Source: Deltaproteobacteria bacterium
GTDB taxonomy: Bacteria > Desulfobacterota > DSM-4660 > Desulfatiglandales > HGW-15
Reading direction: 5' to 3'
DNA length: 7,076 nt
Assembly (NCBI GenBank): GCA_019307805.1
Contig: JAFDIX010000441.1
Span: 1-7,076 of the forward strand
Positions within the stretch are counted from its first letter, which is position 1, and every line of letters starts with the position of its first letter. A program made the translations under genes and the position numbers. The notes beneath the pieces are model-generated. The model had not been told where the DNA came from. It searched no databases and saw only the letters and a program-made list of their open reading frames with translations. Shown here in pieces: positions 1 through 5,190 of the stretch.

Positions 1-49
1 CTGGAGTATTTCAGTTGGCTAAAACAGATTAGGTAAATGGAGAAATATT

Positions 50-1258
50 ATGGGCAATTTGCCTCTTGAAGGATACAGAGTGATAGACTTTGGGTGGGCT
101 GCTGCTGCACCTCGAGCAACTTGTCTTCTGGCAGACATGGGGGCTGAGGTTATTAAGGTGGAAACTCACAGACGTCTTGATCCTGTCAGGTTTGGTCCTG
201 ATAATACGGAGAGAGATCCGGAAAAGGATCCGCTTTTTCACAGTATCAATCGCAATAAACTGGGGATTCTTTTAGACCTTAAAAAACCTGAAGGCAATGA
301 ACTCATCAAGGATTTAATCGGGATAAGTGATGTAGTTGTAGAAAACTTTTCTCCTGGTGTAATGAAACGATTTTCCCTGGATTATGACGAATTAAAAAAG
401 GTCAAATCAGATATTATTATGATTTCTTTCCCAGGTGTGGGCAGTGAAGGGCCTTTGTCAGATGTTGTTACTTATGGTCCCTCACTTGCAGCATTGGCCG
501 GGTTGGACAATCTGATAGGGTATGAAGGCGAACGGGTCCTGGGAATGCAGCAGGCCTACGCTGATATCAATTCTTCTTTGTTTGGTGCGTTTGCTGTTCA
601 AATTGCTTTATTTCATCGTGAAAAATACGGCAAAGGCCAAAGAATAGAAGTAGCCCAGATGGAGACGCTTCTCAGTACCATGCCTGAACCTATATTAGAG
701 TTCAGTTTTAACAAGCGGATATTAAGCACTTTGGGTAATGTGAGCAATATTATGCCCGTACACAATAATTTTCCCTGTAAGGGAGAGGATAAATGGGTAT
801 CTATTGCCCTACTTACTGACGAGGAATGGGATGGTTTTTGCCGGGCGATCGGCAATCCTTCCTGGATCCAAAAGGAAGTTTTTGCAGATAACTATAAAAG
901 ATCGTTGAACCGTATAGAGTTGGACAAACTGATCGGAGAATGGACCAGAGAAAAAACACCTTACGAAGTGATGGAAATTCTTCAAAAAGAAGGTGTTGCC
1001 GCAGCTCCTTGTGCAGATACTGAAGACAGATTTTCAGACCCGCATTTTTCTGAACGCCAGAATATTGTTAATATTGAACACCCGGTTACGGGAGTGGATT
1101 TTGTTCCCAACGTTGTTTGTAATTTAAGCGAAACACCGGGTGAGATCAGACGCCCTGCACCCATGCTGGGAGAACATAATGAATATGTCTTTGGAGAACT
1201 TTTAGGGTTGTCCAAAGAAAAAATTGATCGATATGTTAAAGAAAAAATTCTTTATTAA
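50..1258 (+). CDS. Class III (CaiB/BaiF family) acyl-CoA transferase
   Basis: This 402-residue cytoplasmic protein has the usual length of family III CoA-transferases, which move CoA from a donor thioester to a carboxylic acid through an aspartyl-CoA thioester. Family landmarks in order are GAEVIKVE (31-38), RNKLGILLDLKKPEG (68-82), VVVENFSPGVMKRF (95-108), the segment around D172 followed by YGKGQRIEVAQME (193-205), and the C-terminal PAPMLGEHNEYVFGELLG (369-386). D172 aligns with the catalytic Asp of formyl-CoA transferase (Asp169), so the enzyme should be active. The ATG at 50 is preceded by GGAG at 39-42 with 7-nt spacing. It is the first complete gene of the window, 60 nt ahead of the amidohydrolase on the same strand, so it may activate the acid released by ring opening. 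The acid and the CoA donor cannot be read from sequence; a racemase of the same fold is less likely in this context. Third positions are more A/T-rich than in the amidohydrolase and molybdenum hydroxylase genes. Confidence 0.93.
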   Translation: MGNLPLEGYRVIDFGWAAAAPRATCLLADMGAEVIKVETHRRLDPVRFGPDNTERDPEKDPLFHSINRNKLGILLDLKKPEGNELIKDLIGISDVVVENFSPGVMKRFSLDYDELKKVKSDIIMISFPGVGSEGPLSDVVTYGPSLAALAGLDNLIGYEGERVLGMQQAYADINSSLFGAFAVQIALFHREKYGKGQRIEVAQMETLLSTMPEPILEFSFNKRILSTLGNVSNIMPVHNNFPCKGEDKWVSIALLTDEEWDGFCRAIGNPSWIQKEVFADNYKRSLNRIELDKLIGEWTREKTPYEVMEILQKEGVAAAPCADTEDRFSDPHFSERQNIVNIEHPVTGVDFVPNVVCNLSETPGEIRRPAPMLGEHNEYVFGELLGLSKEKIDRYVKEKILY

Positions 1259-1309
1259 AAATGATAAATACATCCTTAATAAAGATAACACTAAAAAAAT
1301 TTCATATGC

Positions 1310-1313
1310 GAGG
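1310..1313 (+). promoter_or_regulatory. Shine-Dalgarno GAGG deciding the amidohydrolase start
   Basis: GAGG lies 5 nt before the ATG at 1319. The in-frame TTG at 1316 would leave only 2 nt, so ATG 1319 is preferred as the start. Confidence 0.6.
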
Positions 1314-1318
1314 TCTTG

Positions 1319-2686
1319 ATGCAGGTTGATACTGTGATAACAAATTGTTCAATTGTCAGACATGATGGAATCATAGATGCCGGGTTAGCTATTGAACAGG
1401 GGAAAGTAGTTGCCGTGGCAAAGGATTCCGAACTGCCTCCTGCCAAAAAAACCATAGACGGCAAGGGGAACTATGTTATCCCCGGGGTCGTAGATGCCCA
1501 TGTTCATCTCCAGTATCCGCCGGGTGTCGATCCTGAAGCGAACATCAGAGCTGAAACAAAGGCCTGTGCCGCAGCCGGCTGCACTACATTGATACATTTA
1601 CTGGCCCCTGCAGATAATATTAAAAAGCGGGCAAAAGATTTTGTCGAACTCTACGAAAAAAATGCCTATATGGACCTTGCCCTCAGCGCCCGGATTTATA
1701 CAAGGGAGAACGTAAGCCAGATCAGTGAATTATATGATTATGGGATCAACAGTGTCAAACTACTGCTCCCCTACAAGGGTAGTGAAGCGGTCTGGAAAGG
1801 CAGGGTTGGCGGGATAGATGACGGCATCGTTTATCTCACTTTTAAAGAAGTCGCCCGGCTGGCCAGTCAGGGGCGTAATGTATTTGTCAGGGTACACTGT
1901 GAAAACGTGGAGATCTTTCTTGCGATGAAAAGCGAATTTATGGACAAGGGTAAAGAACCCGGCTCATGGAACGAGGTAAGATCCCGAGCCTGTGAACAGG
2001 AATCGATGCAAAAATGCCTCTATTTGGCTGGTATAACCGGATGCCCGATATATGTTGTACACATGACAATCAAGGAGGGCCTTTCACTTCTGGCCAAAGC
2101 CCGGGCCGAAGGCGTAAATGTGATGACGGAAACCTGTGTCCAATATTTAACACAGAATACGGATAATGTTGACCCGGTCCTTTCCAAGGTCAACCCGCCT
2201 ATACGAGAATCCGAGGATAACGAAAAACTCTGGGAAGCACTTAGAAGCGGCAGTATCAGTGTTGTTGCCACGGATCACGCCCCGGTCCCAAAATCAATGA
2301 AACAAAATTTCTGGGATGCCACCGTCGGTATGCCTGGTTCGGAAACATTTCTACCCCTAATGCTCAGTGAGGGGGTGAACAAGGGAAGAATTTCCATTGA
2401 AAAACTGGTTGATGTCTGCTGCTACAGCCCGGCCGGCAAATTCGGTCTTACACCCCGAAAAGGTGTCCTCGATATCGGTGCTGATGCGGACTTGGTGTTA
2501 ATTGATTTGGATAAAGAGGATATTGCCCCTGAAAATCCGGTTTATTCCAACAGTGATTTTTCAACCGTCGCCGGGAAAAAAATAAAGGGGTGGCCGGTCC
2601 TTACCATGCTGAGGGGAAAAATTATCGCCAAGGACGGGAAAATTTCAGGTGAAAGGGGATATGGCAGGTATGTACCGGGCCAATAG
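1319..2686 (+). CDS. Cyclic amidohydrolase, dihydropyrimidinase/hydantoinase-like
   Basis: This 455-residue protein belongs to the metal-dependent amidohydrolase superfamily, which hydrolyses cyclic amides and imides such as dihydropyrimidines, hydantoins, allantoin and dihydroorotate. The full binuclear metal site is visible: HVH (H61, H63) after the opening beta-sandwich, K147 in the NSVKLLLPYKG segment as the likely carboxylated lysine, H193 in VRVHCEN, H248 in YVVHMT and D319 in ATDHAP. Y152 matches the tyrosine that hydantoinases use to bind substrate. ETCVQYL (271-277) and VNPPIRE (291-297) are further family blocks, and the C-terminal GADADLVLID to GRYVPGQ region completes the composite beta-sandwich. 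The length is typical for the group. In context it probably opens a lactam or imide ring made by the downstream molybdenum hydroxylase, yielding an acid for the CoA-transferase upstream. Substrate is not determinable; dihydropyrimidinase proper, phenylhydantoinase or allantoinase activity remain possible. Confidence 0.9.
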   Translation: MQVDTVITNCSIVRHDGIIDAGLAIEQGKVVAVAKDSELPPAKKTIDGKGNYVIPGVVDAHVHLQYPPGVDPEANIRAETKACAAAGCTTLIHLLAPADNIKKRAKDFVELYEKNAYMDLALSARIYTRENVSQISELYDYGINSVKLLLPYKGSEAVWKGRVGGIDDGIVYLTFKEVARLASQGRNVFVRVHCENVEIFLAMKSEFMDKGKEPGSWNEVRSRACEQESMQKCLYLAGITGCPIYVVHMTIKEGLSLLAKARAEGVNVMTETCVQYLTQNTDNVDPVLSKVNPPIRESEDNEKLWEALRSGSISVVATDHAPVPKSMKQNFWDATVGMPGSETFLPLMLSEGVNKGRISIEKLVDVCCYSPAGKFGLTPRKGVLDIGADADLVLIDLDKEDIAPENPVYSNSDFSTVAGKKIKGWPVLTMLRGKIIAKDGKISGERGYGRYVPGQ

Positions 2687-2703
2687 CCCGGACAGACCCT
2701 GTC
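2675..2703 (+). other. Two tandem hairpins at the amidohydrolase 3' end
   Basis: CCGGGC (2675-2680) pairs with GCCCGG (2686-2691) across a 5-nt loop, placing the stop codon (2684-2686) within the hairpin. Directly after it GACAG (2691-2695) pairs with CTGTC (2699-2703) across a 3-nt loop, sharing base 2691. The downstream sequence AGTTTATATAAC has only a short T-run, so this is at best a weak or partial intrinsic terminator. It could also be an mRNA-stabilising or processing element that tunes expression of the next gene. The pairing is seen directly; the role is inferred. Confidence 0.35.
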
Positions 2704-2757
2704 AGTTTATATAACAAGGCATAATAAATGCGTTGGCTTATTAATAATGATAAACAT

Positions 2758-2763
2758 GAGGAG
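2758..2763 (+). promoter_or_regulatory. Shine-Dalgarno GAGGAG deciding the crotonase-family start
   Basis: GAGGAG is followed by three consecutive in-frame ATG codons at 2764, 2767 and 2770. Spacing is 0, 3 and 6 nt respectively, so the third ATG is the best-placed start. Confidence 0.6.
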
Positions 2764-2769
2764 ATGATG

Positions 2770-3648
2770 ATGAGTTCAGACACAATTACTTCAGAAACAC
2801 TGATTTATGAAAAAAAAGATTATGCTGAGGGTTCTGTTGTTACTTTAACCTTGAATAAACCACACACCTTAAATGCGCTGAATATTGAATTCAGTCGTGA
2901 AATAGATGCAGCTTTGGATAAGGTTGAGCAGGATGATGATGTTAAGGCCCTTATTTTAAAAGGTTCAGGAAATGCTTTTTCAGCGGGTTATGACCTTGGA
3001 CGCGTATATTTTGTTTATGGCGGCGGAACCGGAAAGCCTGAGGATAAAACGAGGCGGCCCAGCCAAAGGGCCAGACTAGCTTATGATAAATGGCGTGCGG
3101 AAAGCCTGCGGAGGATATTTCTATTTGATAAAATAACTATAGCGCAAGTGCACGGATACTGTATTGGTGGCGGTTTATACATGTCTCTTTGCTGTGATAT
3201 GACAGTTTGCGCTGATGAATCCAAGATCGGGCACGCTGAGCAAAGACTCGGATTTTCTGGTGCCATGTATGTATTTCCAATTCTTGTTAGCCTGATTGGA
3301 CATAAAAAAGCACGTGAAATGCTTCTGACAGGCAAGTTATACGATGGTAAAGAAGCTGAAAGAATTGGTCTGGTAAATCAGTCAGTACCAGAAGATCAGC
3401 TGGACGATGAAGTCAAAAAACTGGCCCAACTTCCAAGGGATGGTATAGCAATTGGAAAGTCTACAGCCCGACTGGCATATGATTCATTGGGACTGACTTC
3501 ATCTTTTGGACAGGGTTACCTTGGGCATACCATGTTTACAAATACAAGATTTGAACCGGGAGAATACAATTTTATCAAGCGCAGGAGGGACGTGGGGCTT
3601 AAAGAGGCCATCAAGGAAAGGGACGCCCGATATAAAGATATTTTCTAG
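2770..3648 (+). CDS. Crotonase-fold acyl-CoA enzyme (enoyl-CoA hydratase/isomerase family), atypical active site
   Basis: This protein of 292 residues (from ATG 2770) acts on CoA thioesters. Family features are LTLNKPHTLNAL (26-37), the first oxyanion-hole segment AFSAGYDL (69-76), the second oxyanion-hole segment HGYCIGGG (128-135), and the helix LTGKLYDGKEAERIGLVN (186-203). Compared with rat mitochondrial enoyl-CoA hydratase, the Glu164 position is kept as E157 in IGHAEQ, but the Glu144 position is Y137 in GGGLYM. A simple hydration using both Glu residues is therefore doubtful; a hydrolase, isomerase, lyase or specialised hydratase is equally plausible. There is also a longer loop of about 35 residues, rich in charged residues, after the first oxyanion segment. 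An alternative start at ATG 2728, with AAGG 8 nt upstream, would add 14 residues, but GAGGAG at 2758-2763 favours 2770. It lies between the amidohydrolase and the molybdenum hydroxylase genes, so it probably processes the CoA-activated ring-opened product or a related CoA ester. Confidence 0.88.
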   Translation: MSSDTITSETLIYEKKDYAEGSVVTLTLNKPHTLNALNIEFSREIDAALDKVEQDDDVKALILKGSGNAFSAGYDLGRVYFVYGGGTGKPEDKTRRPSQRARLAYDKWRAESLRRIFLFDKITIAQVHGYCIGGGLYMSLCCDMTVCADESKIGHAEQRLGFSGAMYVFPILVSLIGHKKAREMLLTGKLYDGKEAERIGLVNQSVPEDQLDDEVKKLAQLPRDGIAIGKSTARLAYDSLGLTSSFGQGYLGHTMFTNTRFEPGEYNFIKRRRDVGLKEAIKERDARYKDIF

Positions 3649-3781
3649 ATGAGATCGAGCCTAAAACGACTTATACCCAAGGCTCGGCAAACCAGGTAGA
3701 TTGCCAGAAATTTACGAATCCGGAATCAAAGGCATGAGCCATAAAGTCAGAGATTGAAGTCAAATCATTAGGAGGAGCTTC
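3649..3781 (+). other. 133-nt intergenic gap with weak inverted repeats
   Basis: This is the longest non-coding stretch in the window. It contains CGAGCC (3656-3661) matched by GGCTCG (3681-3686) over a 19-nt loop, and GGCAA (3686-3690) matched by TTGCC (3701-3705) over a 10-nt loop. The two stems share one base, so they could be alternatives or stack. No T-run follows, and no convincing -35/-10 or sigma-54 promoter was seen. The gap ends with a strong ribosome site, AGGAGG at 3770-3775, 6 nt before the FAD-subunit ATG. It may mark the boundary between two transcription units, but this is inference. Confidence 0.3.
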
Positions 3782-4639
3782 ATGGAAACTTTTGAATATA
3801 TCAACCCCAAACGTCTGGATGATGTTATTGACGCATTGAATACCTATGATAATCCCTTTTTACTCGCCGGAGGAACAGATCTTTTAGTGGGGATGAAATA
3901 CAATTCCATTAAGCCCGACTGCGTCATAGACATCAAAGAGATCCCCGGGATGAGTACATTTGAATCGGATTCCCAATGGCGGTTTGGGGCCTTGACAACC
4001 ATCAGGGAGGTAGAGCTCTCAGAACAGCTCAAAACAACAATGCCCTTTTTGAACCAGACGGCAACAGCGCTTGGTTCCGTCCAGATTCGAAACAGGGCCA
4101 CCATAGGCGGGAACCTGTGCAATGCTAATCCCTGTTCAAATTTCGGGGCAATGTTTCTGGCCATGGATGCAAGACTCATCATTGTTTCAAAAAACGGTGA
4201 ACGACAAATGGCATTGACTGATTTTTTCAAAGGTCCCGGTCAGACAGCCTTGAAAAAAGGAGAGATTTTGACCCAGATCATACTCCCTGAAAATGCTGCC
4301 AACGCCAAAGGAGTATTTTTAAAACATACTGCCGGCAAGTCCAATGACCTGGGGCTGGTGAATATTGCAATTACGCTGCACAAAGATGCCAATACCAATG
4401 CGTGCAAAAAAATAGCCATTGCCATGGGCGCGGTGGCCCCGACACCCATGCGGGCAAAACAGGCAGAGGCGATCCTGACAGATAAAACACTGACGCCGGA
4501 ATTGATTGAAAAAGCTGCACGGCAGGCTTCAAAGGAAGCCAAGCCCATTTCCGATTTCAGGGCTTCGGCAGACTATAGAAGAAACCTGATTACGGCAATG
4601 GTTGCGAAGGGAATCCATACACTGATTAAGGATTCGTAA
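3782..4639 (+). CDS. Molybdenum hydroxylase FAD-binding (medium, CoxM-type) subunit
   Basis: This 285-residue protein is the electron-transfer flavoprotein subunit of a xanthine dehydrogenase-family hydroxylase; it takes electrons from the [2Fe-2S] subunit and passes them to an external acceptor. Two FAD-binding segments are clear: LLAGGTDLLVGMK (27-39) and TIGGNLCNANPCSN (107-120). The C-terminal domain (about 175-285) has the expected GAVAPTPMRA (216-225) and the ASADYRR block (261-267). Length is normal for CoxM-type subunits. There is no inserted cysteine-rich loop of the kind that carries an extra [4Fe-4S] cluster in 4-hydroxybenzoyl-CoA reductase; the only cysteines are C47, C113, C118 and C208. 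The start is supported by AGGAGG at 3770-3775. It begins the three-gene set FAD, FeS, Mo, the same order as coxMSL of carbon monoxide dehydrogenase, although the large subunit is not of the CO-oxidising type. Confidence 0.93.
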   Translation: METFEYINPKRLDDVIDALNTYDNPFLLAGGTDLLVGMKYNSIKPDCVIDIKEIPGMSTFESDSQWRFGALTTIREVELSEQLKTTMPFLNQTATALGSVQIRNRATIGGNLCNANPCSNFGAMFLAMDARLIIVSKNGERQMALTDFFKGPGQTALKKGEILTQIILPENAANAKGVFLKHTAGKSNDLGLVNIAITLHKDANTNACKKIAIAMGAVAPTPMRAKQAEAILTDKTLTPELIEKAARQASKEAKPISDFRASADYRRNLITAMVAKGIHTLIKDS

Positions 4640-4694
4640 TGTGCAGGGGGCGTAAATCGAACTCAATGACTGCAAATAAAGGGGGACTGCGAAC

Positions 4695-5177
4695 ATGGTA
4701 AAAAAATATCCAATCCGGGTCAATGTGAATGGTGATGATTATGACGCACTGGTTGATCCGAGAAAAACACTGCTTCAATTTTTGCGGGAAGACCTCGACT
4801 TAACCGGCACCAAGGAAGGGTGTGATGAAGGCGACTGCGGGGCCTGTTCCGTTATCTTCAATAATAAGGTCGTCAGCTCCTGCCTGGTTTTGGCTGTGGA
4901 AGCGGATAATGCCGTCATCGAGACCATTGAAGGCGTACAAAAGGGAGAAGAACTGCACCCTGTCCAGCAGGCGTTTGTGGATTCCGGTGCGATCCAGTGC
5001 GGGTTTTGTACGCCGGGGATGGTGATCACAACAAAGGCCATGTTAGAGGAAATGCCGGATCCTTCAACCGAGGAGGTCAAGGAGTATCTGTCCGGGAATA
5101 TGTGCCGGTGCACCGGTTATGTTAAAATCCTCGATGCTGTTGAAAACGCCAAAGAAATACTGAAAAATGGAAAGTAA
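4695..5177 (+). CDS. Molybdenum hydroxylase [2Fe-2S] (small, CoxS-type) subunit
   Basis: This 160-residue protein carries the two [2Fe-2S] clusters that relay electrons from the molybdenum centre to FAD. The N-terminal plant-type ferredoxin domain has C43, C48, C51 and C63 in the pattern C-x4-C-x2-C-x11-C. The C-terminal four-helix domain has C102, C105, C137 and C139 in the patterns QCGFCTPGM and CRCTGY, so all eight ligands are present. Q101, next to C102, is the conserved Gln of this family that lies beside the pterin cofactor. The length is typical. The ATG at 4695 is preceded by AAGGGGGA (about 4679-4686). A 55-nt spacer separates it from the FAD subunit and a 13-nt spacer from the molybdenum subunit, indicating co-translation as one heterotrimer. 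The protein is expected to be cytoplasmic, as no signal peptide is visible. Confidence 0.95.
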   Translation: MVKKYPIRVNVNGDDYDALVDPRKTLLQFLREDLDLTGTKEGCDEGDCGACSVIFNNKVVSSCLVLAVEADNAVIETIEGVQKGEELHPVQQAFVDSGAIQCGFCTPGMVITTKAMLEEMPDPSTEEVKEYLSGNMCRCTGYVKILDAVENAKEILKNGK

Positions 5178-5190
5178 GGGGGCATAAAAA

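Noticed and set aside
1..49. Possible 3' tail of an upstream gene: frame 1 ends LEYFSWLKQIR at TAA 34-36, and frame 3 ends GVFQLAKTD at TAG 30-32.
   Set aside because: Two frames fit equally and the tails are too short to recognise, so no gene is called.
1316..1318. TTG start for the amidohydrolase.
   Set aside because: It leaves only 2 nt after GAGG; the adjacent ATG at 1319 is better spaced.
3649..3699. 16-codon open frame MRSSLKRLIPKARQTR immediately after the crotonase stop codon.
   Set aside because: There is no clear Shine-Dalgarno site, it is very short, and it overlaps a weak inverted repeat; likely chance.
3844..4230. 128-residue antisense open frame inside the FAD-subunit gene.
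   Set aside because: It is the shadow of a well-supported coding gene on the other strand, with no family motif and no convincing ribosome site. The other antisense open frames, including those opposite the Mo subunit, were dismissed for the same reason.
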